Part shown: positions 34,295-43,645 of the stretch, one piece after another
Numbering within the stretch: the stretch's first letter is position 1
How the letters are laid out: each line of letters opens with the position of its first letter
DNA from: Roseiflexus sp034432635
GTDB lineage: Bacteria > Chloroflexota > Chloroflexia > Chloroflexales > Roseiflexaceae
Assembly (NCBI GenBank): GCA_034432635.1
Contig: DAOUBK010000100.1
Coordinates: 1 to 64,000 of the forward strand
Length of the DNA stretch: 64,000 nt
Direction: 5' to 3'
The notes under the pieces: generated by a model
Database searches by the model: none
Seen by the model: only the letters and a program-made list of their open reading frames with translations
Told to the model about the DNA's origin: nothing
Made by a program: the position numbers and the translations under genes

Positions 34295-34300
34295 TATACT
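34295..34300 (+). promoter_or_regulatory. extended -10 box for the FAD oxidoreductase gene
   Basis: TGGTATACT gives a TG-n-TATACT extended -10 (34295-34300), 41 bases before the start at 34341. No good -35 is present. Confidence 0.4.
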
Positions 34301-34340
34301 ACGTGCTGTGACTCCGCCCGTCTTTGCAGAGGACCAGACC

Positions 34341-35588
34341 ATGAGTGTCGTCCACGATACCCCGTCGTACTGGCAGGCGACTGCGCCCGTACCGGTCATT
34401 CCGACCGATCTTCCCGCGACTGCGCAGGTCGCTGTTGTTGGCGCCGGTTTCTTCGGTGCGGCAACCGCATATTTTCTGGCGCGCGCCGGTGTTGCACCGA
34501 TTGTGATCGAGCAGGTTGCGCCAGCATACGGTGCAACCGGACGCAACGGCGGTTTTCACGTCGTTGGAACGGCGGAAGGGTATGCCGACGCTGTGGACCG
34601 ATTGGGGCACGAAACGGCGCATGCTGTAATGCAGATCACTCTCGATAGTCGTGCGTTGCTACGCCAGGCGATCGCCGAAGAGCGGATCGCCTGCGACTAC
34701 CGTGAGCCGGGGCATCTGAACCTGGCGTTGGGCGATGCGCAGTATGCCGATCTGTGCCGCCATGTTGCGGCGCTGCACGCCGACGGTTTTGCTGCTGAAC
34801 TGCTGGATCGCGGTCAGACGCAGGAGTTGATCGATACGCCCCTGAGCGACGAGATTACAGGTGCGCTGTACGGTGTGGAGGATGCGCTGCTCCATTCAGC
34901 CCGCCTGGTGTATGGGTTGATCGCAGCGGCGCAGCGCCACGGCGCACGAGTGGCAATTGCGCGGGTCGAGCGTCTGGCGTCGCAGAACGGTTGTGTGCGC
35001 GTGGTCACCAATCGCGGTGTGCTGGAAGCCGGTTCAGTTGTCGTGACTGTCAATGCCTGGACACGCGATCTGATCCCGGCGCTACACGGGGTCATAACGC
35101 CGGTTCGTGGTCAGGCGCTGGCGTATACACCGATTCGCCACGTTTTTCACGCCGGCATTAGCGCCACGGTTACTCCTACCGGCGAGTACTGGCATCAAAC
35201 GCCAGAGGGGGCAATTGTGATCGGCGGATGTCGCGCCTGTGTGCCGGAGTATGATGTGGGAGTGACGGATATGGTTCCAACCCCGGCAGTGATCGCGGCA
35301 ATCGAACAAATCCTGCCGCGTCTGTTTCCGCGCCTCGACGGTCTGATAGTTGCCCGGCGCTGGGCGGGGCTGATGGCGTTCACTCCCGACTACACACCGG
35401 TTGCCGATGCTGCGCCAGAGATGCCGGGAGTGTGGGTGGCAGGCGGATTCTGTGGTCACGGGATGCCGTTTGGGATGCGCTTCGGGCAGTTGCTGGCAGA
35501 AGCGGCGCTTACCGGCGCGACTCCATCGGCGCTGACGCCGTTCCGCCTGGCGCGCCCGACACTGCAATCACTGCATCCTCAGCAATGA
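34341..35588 (+). CDS. FAD-dependent oxidoreductase of the D-amino acid oxidase (DAO) family
   Basis: A 415-residue flavoprotein. The dinucleotide site VAVVGAGFFGAATAYFLARA lies near residue 30, followed by YGATGRNGGFHV, a block shared with glycine oxidase, GlpD-like and gamma-glutamylputrescine oxidases. The C-terminal FAD part is IVARRWAGLMAFTPDYTPV and GVWVAGGFCGHGMPFGMRFG. It is probably a soluble amine or amino acid oxidase, substrate not readable. ATG 34341 with AGAGGA upstream. Its 3' end overlaps the convergent phosphoesterase gene by 80 bases. Confidence 0.87.
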   Translation: MSVVHDTPSYWQATAPVPVIPTDLPATAQVAVVGAGFFGAATAYFLARAGVAPIVIEQVAPAYGATGRNGGFHVVGTAEGYADAVDRLGHETAHAVMQITLDSRALLRQAIAEERIACDYREPGHLNLALGDAQYADLCRHVAALHADGFAAELLDRGQTQELIDTPLSDEITGALYGVEDALLHSARLVYGLIAAAQRHGARVAIARVERLASQNGCVRVVTNRGVLEAGSVVVTVNAWTRDLIPALHGVITPVRGQALAYTPIRHVFHAGISATVTPTGEYWHQTPEGAIVIGGCRACVPEYDVGVTDMVPTPAVIAAIEQILPRLFPRLDGLIVARRWAGLMAFTPDYTPVADAAPEMPGVWVAGGFCGHGMPFGMRFGQLLAEAALTGATPSALTPFRLARPTLQSLHPQQ

Positions 35589-36243
35589 CAAAGACCTGAT
35601 CGCCTGGTGCAGGGGCGATAACCTTGGTGCCGGTGAAACTGCCGAACGCCGGCAGGACGCCGACCCGGACGCCAAACCAGAAACAGGGCAGGATCAGGCG
35701 CTGCTTTGCTGCACCGATCAGTCGTACTGCCGGATGGAGATGCCCGGCAAGCGTGTAGCCCATCCCGGGCAATTCCGGGTGATGACACAATGTGAACGGC
35801 GCCATGTCCCACGGTTCGTCAACACACGTCACCCTCCAGGAGGATGGCGGGTCTCCGACGCGCGTGTCGTGATTGCCACGCACCAGCACAATGTCGAGAC
35901 CGCTATGACAGGTGCGCCATTCCTCAAAAGCGGTCATGGCTGTGGGAGTACGCCCGCTTCGTGCATGCAGCAGATCGCCGAGCACAATGAGTTGTTGCGC
36001 ACTGCAACGCCGAATCGCCGTGCTGAGCCGCTCGAGGTCGGCGATGGTCGTTCCTTCTGGAGCTGCAATTGCTGCAGCACGAAACGCACCCGGCTTGCCA
36101 ATGTGTGGGTCCGCAATGATCAGCGTGGCAGCACGCTTCCAGAACAGCGCACGTTCCGGGAGCAACCATACGTCCTCTCCTGCGAGCGCGCAGGAGGGTT
36201 CGGTCTGATCGGTCAGTATAGCAACAGGCGTCATTGAGAGCAT
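35509..36243 (-). CDS. PdeM-like metallophosphoesterase
   Basis: Calcineurin-like phosphoesterase with a full set of metal motifs: IIADPHIGK (D-x-H), VLGDLLHARSG (GD-xx-H), VRGNHDTR (GNHD) and LAGHLHPAVR (GH-x-H). This order and the 245-residue length match PdeM, the phosphoesterase associated with DNA ligase and Lhr helicase genes in many bacteria, but neither partner is here. The ATG at 36243 follows AAAGAGGAG at a long spacing; a Met three codons on is an alternative. The 3' end is antisense to the oxidoreductase gene. Confidence 0.83.
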   Translation of the reverse strand: MLSMTPVAILTDQTEPSCALAGEDVWLLPERALFWKRAATLIIADPHIGKPGAFRAAAIAAPEGTTIADLERLSTAIRRCSAQQLIVLGDLLHARSGRTPTAMTAFEEWRTCHSGLDIVLVRGNHDTRVGDPPSSWRVTCVDEPWDMAPFTLCHHPELPGMGYTLAGHLHPAVRLIGAAKQRLILPCFWFGVRVGVLPAFGSFTGTKVIAPAPGDQVFVIAEDAVIAVSGAPGGTASAPMESRR

Positions 36244-36339
36244 GTCGAAGTCGCACTCCTCTTTCTGAACGAACGTGTCCGCGTGACTTTCCCGGCATGG
36301 TATCATACACACACAGGTGATAGACAGGGAACGTCCACA

Positions 36340-36906
36340 ATGACGACACCAACAGTCACTCGCCACCGGTTCACGGTCGAAGCATACTCTCGTATGCGTG
36401 ATGCTGGTCTGCTACACGAAGATGACCGGGTTGAGTTGATCGACGGCGAGATCTACGAAATGAGTCCGGTTGGCGCGCGACATGTGAGCCTGGTGAATCG
36501 ACTCACCGCTTTGCCGGTACATCTTGCCGGTGATGCAGCCATCGTCAGCGTGCAAAACCCGATTCGACTGAATGACTACAATGAACCTCAGCCCGATCTC
36601 GCATGGTTGCGTCCACGCGACGATTACTATGTCAATGCGCTCGCAACGCCCGACGATGTGCTGCTGGTAATCGAAGTCGCAGACACGTCGCCTGTGTACG
36701 ACCAGCAGGAGAAACTGCCGCGCTACGCTCGCGCCAGCATCGCCGAGGTCTGGCTTGTCGATGCTGGCAGGCAGGTTATCGAGCAGTGTACGATGCCTGT
36801 GGGGGAGAAGTATACACTGCTCCAGAAGATTCTGCCGGGTCACCGGGTCACTGCAGTCAGGCTGCCGCAGATCAGTCTTAAAACAGATACACTCTTCTTA
36901 CAATGA
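36340..36906 (+). CDS. Uma2 family protein (DUF820)
   Basis: A 188-residue paralogue of the protein at 32.4 kb, of another subgroup: RVELIDGEIYEMSPVGARHV, NEPQPDLAWLRP, VLLVIEVADTSPVYDQQEKL and YARASIAEVWLVDAGRQVIE show the nuclease-like core with its Asp and Glu-x-Ala residues. Role unknown. Its stop overlaps the next start by four bases (ATGA), so it is coupled to a membrane protein gene. Confidence 0.85.
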   Translation: MTTPTVTRHRFTVEAYSRMRDAGLLHEDDRVELIDGEIYEMSPVGARHVSLVNRLTALPVHLAGDAAIVSVQNPIRLNDYNEPQPDLAWLRPRDDYYVNALATPDDVLLVIEVADTSPVYDQQEKLPRYARASIAEVWLVDAGRQVIEQCTMPVGEKYTLLQKILPGHRVTAVRLPQISLKTDTLFLQ

Positions 36907-37343
36907 TCGAATCGCCACCACAATCACCTTCTCGCTGGCACATGGCGCGCAGCCTGGTGTTGCGCTGGCTGGTGACCTCATTGGCGATCTTTGCAGCCAT
37001 CCAGGTTGTACCCGGCATCGAATTCGTCGGTCCTGGCTGGGAGATCGGGCTGGTCGCACTAGTGTTTGGTCTGGTCAATATCGCCCTGCGCCCAATTCTG
37101 ACATTGCTGACATGTCCGCTGGTGATTCTGACGCTGGGCTTGTTTACGCTGGTCATCAATGCGTTGTTGCTCTTGTTGACCGCCTCGATCGCCAGCAGTC
37201 TGGGTGTGCAGTTTCGCGTCGATAGTTTCTGGTCGGCGCTGCTCGGCGGTCTGGTGATCGCAATTGTCAGCACGCTGCTCCTCTGGCTTGCTGGCGAAAT
37301 GCCGGTACGTGTCATCATCCATACCAACAGACCGGATCGGTAG
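36903..37343 (+). CDS. phage-holin-4-like membrane protein (PF04020 type)
   Basis: A 146-residue protein with four predicted membrane helices: LVTSLAIFAAIQVVPGIEFV, the conserved GLVALVFGLVNIALRPILTL, LVILTLGLFTLVINALLLLL and LGGLVIAIVSTLLLWLAG. The NIALRPIL-like block and length fit the PF04020 family, named for holins but widespread in bacterial chromosomes with no proven lysis role. It is translationally coupled to the Uma2 gene upstream. Confidence 0.82.
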   Translation: MIESPPQSPSRWHMARSLVLRWLVTSLAIFAAIQVVPGIEFVGPGWEIGLVALVFGLVNIALRPILTLLTCPLVILTLGLFTLVINALLLLLTASIASSLGVQFRVDSFWSALLGGLVIAIVSTLLLWLAGEMPVRVIIHTNRPDR

Positions 37344-37673
37344 TGCTTACCTGGAAGATCGAAACATGCGTCTGACAAGCGATGAATGCCTCTTCCGGCG
37401 ACTGGATGTACATGATCGCTCGTGGTGGCAGGCATTCAACAGGTGAACATCCTGCTATGAACGCTGGCGCGTCTTTGCTCCTTATCCTCCCTGCCCTCTT
37501 CTCCCACCGGAAGAGAGTGGAGACTCCTGACGCCTGAATGGAGGAACGATACGCGCGATCCCCCTTGAAGAAGCTCAGGTCTCTGATGACTGAATATCGC
37601 CGGGATGCACGGACAGATTCGCCTCTGTCCAGGAACAAATGGGAGTTGAGTTGCTCAACAGGAAGGAGTCGTC
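37344..37673. other. intergenic stretch with degenerate repeat
   Basis: No gene is supportable here. It holds a short degenerate copy of the CCTGCCCTCTTCTCCC hairpin-type repeat (37480-37510) related to those near 1.5 and 52.7 kb, and an AGGAAGGAG ribosome site just before the next gene. Confidence 0.5.
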
Positions 37674-38345
37674 ATGGGCGAACAGGGTTACCGCGAGTTT
37701 CTCGCTGCCGAAGGTATCGATGACTGGGTTCTGCTGCATGGAGGCGCAACGGCTGTCTTTCGTGTCGGTTCGCTGAGTGAAGCAGCACGTTTAGCCGGGG
37801 CTGTGGCGAACATTCCTGGTCTCGAGAACACAGGGGTGCTGCTGACAGTAGGGGATGGCTTTCTCACCGTTCGTCTGACACGCGACCTGTGGCAGCTCGA
37901 GCCGCGACACATCGATCTCGCACGGGCAATCTCGGCGGTTGCGCGAGCGTACAACGCCGGCGCAGATCGTTCAGCAGTCCAGGAGGTGCAGGTTGCAATC
38001 GCAGCAAAGCGTGATGAGATAGATGTTGATTTCTGGCGCGCCGTGCTGGGCTACCTGCCGATGGCGGAAGACAATGCGGTGGACCCTCTTGGGCACGGAT
38101 CGACGGTCTGGATGCAGGAGATCGAGGCGGTCAAGCCGTTGCGCCATGCGATGCACATCGATGTGTCGGTCGCGCGCGAGCAGGTGCTGGTGCGGCTCCA
38201 GGCAGCGCTTGCTGCGGGTGGACGCATTGTCGACCACTCGCATGCACCGGCGTACTGGACACTTGCCGACCGCGCCGGCAACCGGGTCTGTATCGTTGCA
38301 TGGCCTGATGGGTCCGACCACAAACTGCCGGAAGGTGTTGAGTAG
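37674..38345 (+). CDS. pterin-4a-carbinolamine dehydratase / glyoxalase-like (VOC) fusion
   Basis: A 223-residue two-domain protein. Residues about 25-110 resemble pterin carbinolamine dehydratase: ATAVFRVGSLSEAARLAGAV, GVLLTVGDGFLTVRLT and DLARAISAVARAYNAG. The usual active-site His-His-Pro pattern is reduced to PRHIDLA, so activity is doubtful. Residues about 125-215 match a glyoxalase/VOC domain: DFWRAVLGYLP, MHIDVSVAREQVLVRLQAAL and WTLADRAGNRVCIVAW. Such fusions occur in actinobacteria. Start ATG 37674 with GGAAGGAG upstream. Substrate unknown. Confidence 0.78.
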   Translation: MGEQGYREFLAAEGIDDWVLLHGGATAVFRVGSLSEAARLAGAVANIPGLENTGVLLTVGDGFLTVRLTRDLWQLEPRHIDLARAISAVARAYNAGADRSAVQEVQVAIAAKRDEIDVDFWRAVLGYLPMAEDNAVDPLGHGSTVWMQEIEAVKPLRHAMHIDVSVAREQVLVRLQAALAAGGRIVDHSHAPAYWTLADRAGNRVCIVAWPDGSDHKLPEGVE

Positions 38346-38389
38346 CCTGAAACAACACGCGACGAACACATGCCCAAAAAAAGAGGAAA

Positions 38390-38411
38390 CCGGTCGTCTA
38401 ACGACGACCGG
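38390..38411 (-). terminator. inverted repeat, possible minus-strand terminator
   Basis: Perfect nine-base stem CCGGTCGTC (38390-38398) / GACGACCGG (38403-38411), loop TAAC. A T-rich run (TTTCCTCTTTTTTT) follows only on the minus strand. As both flanking genes are on the plus strand, it may be a bidirectional structure or a block to antisense transcription. Confidence 0.45.
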
Positions 38412-38570
38412 GGAGGATGAGAGAGGAAGAAAGGGGGCGGCGTTGAGAGGGTGTCCGGTCGGGCGTCTGCCACGCCCTGGAGACGACCGCCGCTGTCGTC
38501 TTTCTCTTGCACTAGTATAACGTGCGGCTCTTTCGGAAAGTTGCACGATCCGATGAATTTCTGCTGAGAA

Positions 38571-40580
38571 ATGGATGAAATCCAGATGAAAGCGGCTTCT
38601 CTCGTTGGTGCAGCCTTTACGCCTTTGTCGGCTGGAACGATCCGCCCCCGCGGATGGCTTGTCCATCAGTTGCGTGTACAGGTAGAAGGGTTGAGCGGTC
38701 ACCTCGATCAGTTCTGGCGCGATATAGCGGAGAGCGCCTGGATCGGCGGCAGCGCAGAGGGGTGGGAGCGCGGACCATACTGGCTCGATGGCATGGTTCC
38801 GCTGGCATACGTTCTCGACGATGCCGTTCTGATCGCCAGAATCACCCGCTGGGTCGATCATATTCTTGAACGACAGCACAATGATGGCTGGCTCGGACCG
38901 GTGCACGATACCAGCGACGCTCGCCGCAAGCCATTCGATCCCTGGCCCGTGTTCGTACTGTTCAAGGCGTTGAGTCAGTTTTATGAGGCAACCGGTGATC
39001 AGCGGGTACTGCCCGCAATGGTACGTTTTTTGCGTCGCCTCGACACACTGCTCGATGAACAGCCCCTCTTCGATTGGGGGCGCTACCGCTGGGCGGATCT
39101 GGTGGTAACAATCCACTGGCTCTATGAGCGCGTCGGCGAAGCATGGCTGCTGACCCTGGCGCACAAAGTGTACCGCCAGGGGTTCGACTGGCGCGCCCAT
39201 TTCGAGCGCTTCCCCTATGTATCTCGCCAGCGGCGCAAGGATATCTATCCGCCTGAGCCGCTTCCAGGGTGCACCTTTCGCCTTGACATGGCGTCGCATG
39301 TCGTCAACAATGCCATGGCGATCAAGGTGCCTGGCGTCTGGTTCCGGCAGTCGGGCGATCCACGTGACCGTGAAGCCGTCTGGCAGATCATCGGTGTGCT
39401 CGATGCGTTCCACGGTCAGGCAAATGGCGTTTTTAGCGGCGATGAGCATCTCGCCGGTCTCAACCCCTCCCAGGGAACAGAGTTGTGCGCTGTGGTCGAA
39501 TATCAGTATTCACTCGAGGTGTTGATCGCTATCCTTGGCGATGCGCGGCTGGCAGATCGATTGGACCACGTGACGTTCAATGCGCTGCCGGCGCCGTTTG
39601 CCCCCGATATGTGGTCGCATCAGTACGTGCAGCAGGTCAATCAGATTCGCTGCACCATCCTCGAAGACAACATCTATACCAACAATCGCGCCGATGCCAA
39701 CACCTTCGGTCTGGAGCCAAACTATGGCTGCTGTACGGCGAATATGCATCAGGGATGGGCAAAATTCGCCACCCACCTCTGGATGCGCACACCCGACGAT
39801 GGGTTGGCCGCTGTGTCATACGCTCCCTGCGAACTGACAACAGCCGCAGGGGGAACGACGGTTCGAGTGATGGTTGAAACGGACTATCCCTTCCGCGAGG
39901 CAGTACGGATTGTCGTTGCGTGTCAGACTGCAACTCGCTTTCCGCTACTGCTGCGCATTCCCGCCTGGGCTGATGGAGTGTTGCTGACTGTGAACGGGAA
40001 GAGCATGACGCCGCTTCCCGGGACATTTCATCGTACCGAGCGCATTTGGGAAGGAACCACGGAGATCGATCTGCATCTGCCAATGCGTCCGGCAGTGATA
40101 CGCCGTCCGTCCGGCGGCGCGGTCATCAGCAGTGGTCCACTGATTTTCGCGCTTCCGATTGGCGAAGTCTGGCAGCGCATCGTTCCCGATCCACAGGGAC
40201 GGTACGCCGCCGGGGAGCGGTTGCGTCCCTTCTGCCCGCCGCCGATTGCCGATCGTCTGGGGGATTGGGAAGTGCTGCCGGTGACGGCGTGGAACTATGG
40301 GCTGGAACTGGATGACAGGCACCCTGAACAATCGATCCGCACCGAGTATCGACCAGTTGGCGAGCGTCCTTTCACCCCCGAAGGCGCACCTGTAGCGGCA
40401 TATGTGCCCGGTCGTCGTATCCCGTGGTGGGTCGAGGAACATGGCGCTGCAGCGCCGCCGCCATCGTCACCGGTCTCGTCTGACGCACCGCTCGAAGAAC
40501 TGCGCCTCATCCCGTATGGATGCACCAACCTGCGCATTGCCGAATTTCCTCTCGTAAAATCTCGAGCGTCTGCGGGGTAG
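38571..40580 (+). CDS. glycoside hydrolase family 127 (DUF1680), beta-L-arabinofuranosidase-like
   Basis: A 669-residue protein with the alpha/alpha toroid of GH127. QTHATA-like openers are replaced here by GERGPYWLDGMVPLAYVL-type text (WERGPYWLDGMVPLAYVLDD), and the zinc site of HypBA1 is matched by the E-x-C of GTELCAVVEY and the Cys pair of NYGCCTANMHQG, the second being the nucleophile region. C-terminal beta domains follow (LLLRIPAWADGVLLTVNGK). No signal peptide is seen, so it acts inside the cell on arabinose-containing oligosaccharides or a related sugar. It ends 16 bases from a convergent gene. Confidence 0.87.
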   Translation: MDEIQMKAASLVGAAFTPLSAGTIRPRGWLVHQLRVQVEGLSGHLDQFWRDIAESAWIGGSAEGWERGPYWLDGMVPLAYVLDDAVLIARITRWVDHILERQHNDGWLGPVHDTSDARRKPFDPWPVFVLFKALSQFYEATGDQRVLPAMVRFLRRLDTLLDEQPLFDWGRYRWADLVVTIHWLYERVGEAWLLTLAHKVYRQGFDWRAHFERFPYVSRQRRKDIYPPEPLPGCTFRLDMASHVVNNAMAIKVPGVWFRQSGDPRDREAVWQIIGVLDAFHGQANGVFSGDEHLAGLNPSQGTELCAVVEYQYSLEVLIAILGDARLADRLDHVTFNALPAPFAPDMWSHQYVQQVNQIRCTILEDNIYTNNRADANTFGLEPNYGCCTANMHQGWAKFATHLWMRTPDDGLAAVSYAPCELTTAAGGTTVRVMVETDYPFREAVRIVVACQTATRFPLLLRIPAWADGVLLTVNGKSMTPLPGTFHRTERIWEGTTEIDLHLPMRPAVIRRPSGGAVISSGPLIFALPIGEVWQRIVPDPQGRYAAGERLRPFCPPPIADRLGDWEVLPVTAWNYGLELDDRHPEQSIRTEYRPVGERPFTPEGAPVAAYVPGRRIPWWVEEHGAAAPPPSSPVSSDAPLEELRLIPYGCTNLRIAEFPLVKSRASAG

Positions 40581-40596
40581 TCCGGCAAACTATCAG

Positions 40597-43497
40597 TTAG
40601 CGATCCCCGGATTTGCGCTGCGCGCGCTGTTTTGCTGCCAGCAACCGGGCGAACTGCTCTTCCGCCGCTTCTGGGCGGGTTTCGGTCGGTCTGGCGCGCC
40701 GTTCGGTCGTCCGCGTTGGTGGTGCAGGTGCGCGACCCTGTGACGCCTGATCGGCAGGAACGACGGTTTGTGGTACGGTTGGCGGGTCGATTCCAGAACG
40801 TTCCGCACCAATCGGCGACGGACGCGTGACGGTTGCGCGCCGTTTCGCTGCACCGAGTCGCGTCATCGTCGCCGATGCTTCTGGTGAAGCGATGACAGCA
40901 GGACGCTGCCGGCGGAGTCGTTCGAGCCACGGGACAACATCCGCCAGACGCAACATCACGCGCCGAGCGGCGACGTCGAGGGGCCACAGGATGAGCGCCA
41001 GCCAGAGAAGCGAAAACCCAATCTCACGCACCGAACCGACATCCTGGTTGGGTGAGGCAAACACCATCTCCGGTGGCGGGTCGATCCGTCCTCTGGTGAT
41101 ACCAGCAATCTCTGTCAGGAGCGGCTTGTTCTCGCGCTGTGCGCTGTATTCGAGTGAGTAACTGACGACAATACCCGTGACCGCAACGCCGATCTGACGA
41201 CCGTCTGCATCAGTAGCTGCAACCTGCGCCAGGTATACTCCTGGCGACGGCGTATCGACAGTAGCGCGGTATCTACCAGGACCTATCTGCTGGAACTGCA
41301 CTGTTGCATCCTGATTCTGCGGATCGACAGCGCGCCCGTCGATTGCCAGGTTGTTGCGTGGACGTCCCTGTTCGTCCTGTGCGATCAGTTCCAGAAAAGC
41401 GCGCGGACCGGCGGCGGTTGCCTGGAGCTCGAGCAAACCGCTTTCACGTGGCGGGAGGAGCAGGTCTGCCAGACCGCCGGCGAACTGTGGAAACCAATCC
41501 GATGTAATCCAGTCACGCGCCCAGCGTCCCTGGGTATCACTCGTCCAGGCGACCACCCGCCCCAGACCGTACTGCCACTGCGCGAGCAACGGTTTGCCAT
41601 CCGGTGTCAGGAGCAGGGTACGCGCCGCCTCACGCACCTCTGTACCATTGTAGCCGTAGAGCAGCGGCAACTCTCTCAGATTGCGGATGATCGGCGAAGA
41701 CAGACCCAACTGCGGTTCGACCGGCTGTTCAACAATATCGCGCCCGGCAGCGATGATCGTTTCCTGCAAGAAAATACGCGGCACTTCCTCGATGCTGGTC
41801 ACGCGATAGGAACGTCCACCACCAGCATTCGCCACATCGACCAGATTGGGGTTGGCGTCCAGACCGACTGCAACCGTAGAAATGGTGATGCCGGATTCAC
41901 GCATCTGTGTAATCAGGTCGCTGTAATTACTATCTGCAATACCATCGGTAAGCAGGATGACATGTCTGATTTTCGCATCGGTCTGCGCCAGCGCCAGCGC
42001 TGCCTGTTCGATGCCAGGGCGAATGTTGGTGCCGCCGCCGAGGCCAAATGATCCAAGCGCTCGCTCGATTTCGACCATCGACGGTAACGGTTGTAACTGA
42101 AGCACCCAGTTTGCCGTATCGTCGAAGACAACCAGCCCGACCTGATCGATAGGGGTCAAACCGAGACTCGCCTGATACACTGCTTCTTTGGCGAGATCGA
42201 GTTTATTCCGTCTGCCGCCGGCTACCGGTTCAGCCATACTGCCGCTTCGGTCGATCACCATCACCAGCGCCAGATCGGGTTGTTGTTTCGTGTCGAGCGG
42301 ATCGAGCAACACCGGCAGCATCGGCTCCACCGGTGTACGCCGGTAGCCACCGGCGCCGAACGAGTCGACGCCCCCGACCATCGCCAGACCGCGCCCAAGT
42401 TCGCGCACGTATGCCGGCAATGCCTCGAGCAGCGCACGTGGCATCTCACGTGCCGGGGTATCGACGATAATGACGCCGGCGTATGCACCGAGTTGAGCGA
42501 GTGTGGCCGGCGCCTGATTGGGGGGAAGCAGATCGACACGCACTTCAGCAGCAAGCAACGCATTGCGCAGGTTTGCTGCGCGTGATTCGTCGGAAGCGAT
42601 CAGCAATAGACGTGGCGGTCCCTGCACTTCGGTGAAGGCAGCGCCCCGGTTATTCTGTGGCTCGGTATCACCGTCGGCATCGAGCCGGACCTCGAGACGC
42701 CGGAATCCGGTTTCGCCCGACGGCACCCGAATATCGATAGTGCTCGCACCTTCGGGAATGGAGAGGTCCTGCTCCCCGATCAGTTGTCCATCAACGAAGG
42801 TTTGCAGCCGACCGCCGGTTGCATAGTTGGACGATATATTCGCCTGCAACGCGATCTCCTGTCCTTCGCGCACAACCGCAGGCGCACTCAGACCGGCGAC
42901 AATGACGTCGGGACCACGTTCACCGGGCAGATACACGACATCGATCGGCACCCTGCGGATCGCAGCCAGTTGCGCGGCATCCGCCACTCTCCCCGCATTC
43001 TCGCCCCCATCCGAGATAAGCACCAACCGCTTCTGCGTCTCAGCAGGGAACAACGCCAGACCCAGTTGTACCGCCTCCTGTAAATTAGTGCGCGTGGTGA
43101 TCGGCGTCGATGACAGACGACTCAGTGCGCCAATCGAACCGGGGGCACGCTCTACCAGCGCATTTTCACCGAACACCACCACTGCTGCCCGGTCACCGGC
43201 AGGCATCGCAGCCAGCGCATCGTTGACATACTGCAAGGCGCGTTCACGTTGCGCCGGCGTCATCGAGTCCGACATATCGACCAAAAAAACGGTTGTCACC
43301 TCACGCACTGGTAGCACGATCTGCGCACCGGCAATTGCCAGCACAAGCGCAGCAAGAATGATAGTGCGGAGCGCCAGACTCGACCAGAAACGCCACGGAG
43401 CGAGACGGCGCGGCGTCAACAGGGTAAAAGCCCACAACGCCGGAAGCAGCGTCAGGAGAATGAGCGCAAGCGGTGTGATGAACGAGAGGCGAATCAT
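40597..43497 (-). CDS. membrane protein with two VWA domains
   Basis: A 966-residue protein. Two membrane helices lie near the N terminus (ITPLALILLTLLPALWAFTL and LALRTIILAALVLAI) and one near FSLLWLALILWPLDVAARRV. VWA domain 1 has TVFLVDMSDSMTPAQRERAL (DxSxS); VWA domain 2 has LVMVIDRSGSMAEPVAGGRR, TNIRPGIEQ and VILLTDGIADSN. Between them is a glutamine-amidotransferase-like domain (PPRLLLIASDESRAANLRNA to GLAMVGGVDSFG). The tail is Arg- and Pro-rich. BatA-like proteins of this layout may act in envelope stress or complex assembly. Divergent from the hox operon. Confidence 0.85.
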   Translation of the reverse strand: MIRLSFITPLALILLTLLPALWAFTLLTPRRLAPWRFWSSLALRTIILAALVLAIAGAQIVLPVREVTTVFLVDMSDSMTPAQRERALQYVNDALAAMPAGDRAAVVVFGENALVERAPGSIGALSRLSSTPITTRTNLQEAVQLGLALFPAETQKRLVLISDGGENAGRVADAAQLAAIRRVPIDVVYLPGERGPDVIVAGLSAPAVVREGQEIALQANISSNYATGGRLQTFVDGQLIGEQDLSIPEGASTIDIRVPSGETGFRRLEVRLDADGDTEPQNNRGAAFTEVQGPPRLLLIASDESRAANLRNALLAAEVRVDLLPPNQAPATLAQLGAYAGVIIVDTPAREMPRALLEALPAYVRELGRGLAMVGGVDSFGAGGYRRTPVEPMLPVLLDPLDTKQQPDLALVMVIDRSGSMAEPVAGGRRNKLDLAKEAVYQASLGLTPIDQVGLVVFDDTANWVLQLQPLPSMVEIERALGSFGLGGGTNIRPGIEQAALALAQTDAKIRHVILLTDGIADSNYSDLITQMRESGITISTVAVGLDANPNLVDVANAGGGRSYRVTSIEEVPRIFLQETIIAAGRDIVEQPVEPQLGLSSPIIRNLRELPLLYGYNGTEVREAARTLLLTPDGKPLLAQWQYGLGRVVAWTSDTQGRWARDWITSDWFPQFAGGLADLLLPPRESGLLELQATAAGPRAFLELIAQDEQGRPRNNLAIDGRAVDPQNQDATVQFQQIGPGRYRATVDTPSPGVYLAQVAATDADGRQIGVAVTGIVVSYSLEYSAQRENKPLLTEIAGITRGRIDPPPEMVFASPNQDVGSVREIGFSLLWLALILWPLDVAARRVMLRLADVVPWLERLRRQRPAVIASPEASATMTRLGAAKRRATVTRPSPIGAERSGIDPPTVPQTVVPADQASQGRAPAPPTRTTERRARPTETRPEAAEEQFARLLAAKQRAQRKSGDR

Positions 43498-43569
43498 GGT
43501 TTCAGTATACCATGCCAGGTCGGTCAATGGTGGGTTGTCGCCTGTTTCTTTCCGATAATCAAACGTTCC

Positions 43570-43598
43570 TTACACGGCTGTGCAAAGTGTGGTATAGT
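43570..43598 (+). promoter_or_regulatory. promoter of hoxEFUYHW
   Basis: TTACAC (43570-43575), 17-base spacer, TATAGT (43593-43598), 47 bases before the hoxE start. It lies in the divergent gap with the VWA gene. Confidence 0.65.
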
Positions 43599-43645
43599 GA
43601 CCAGGCGGGTAAAGACCCACCATATGTATCGACGAGGATACCGCC

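Noticed and set aside
37971..39449. 492-codon minus-strand open frame
   Set aside because: Antisense to the pterin/VOC and GH127 genes and crosses an intergenic hairpin; no domain seen.
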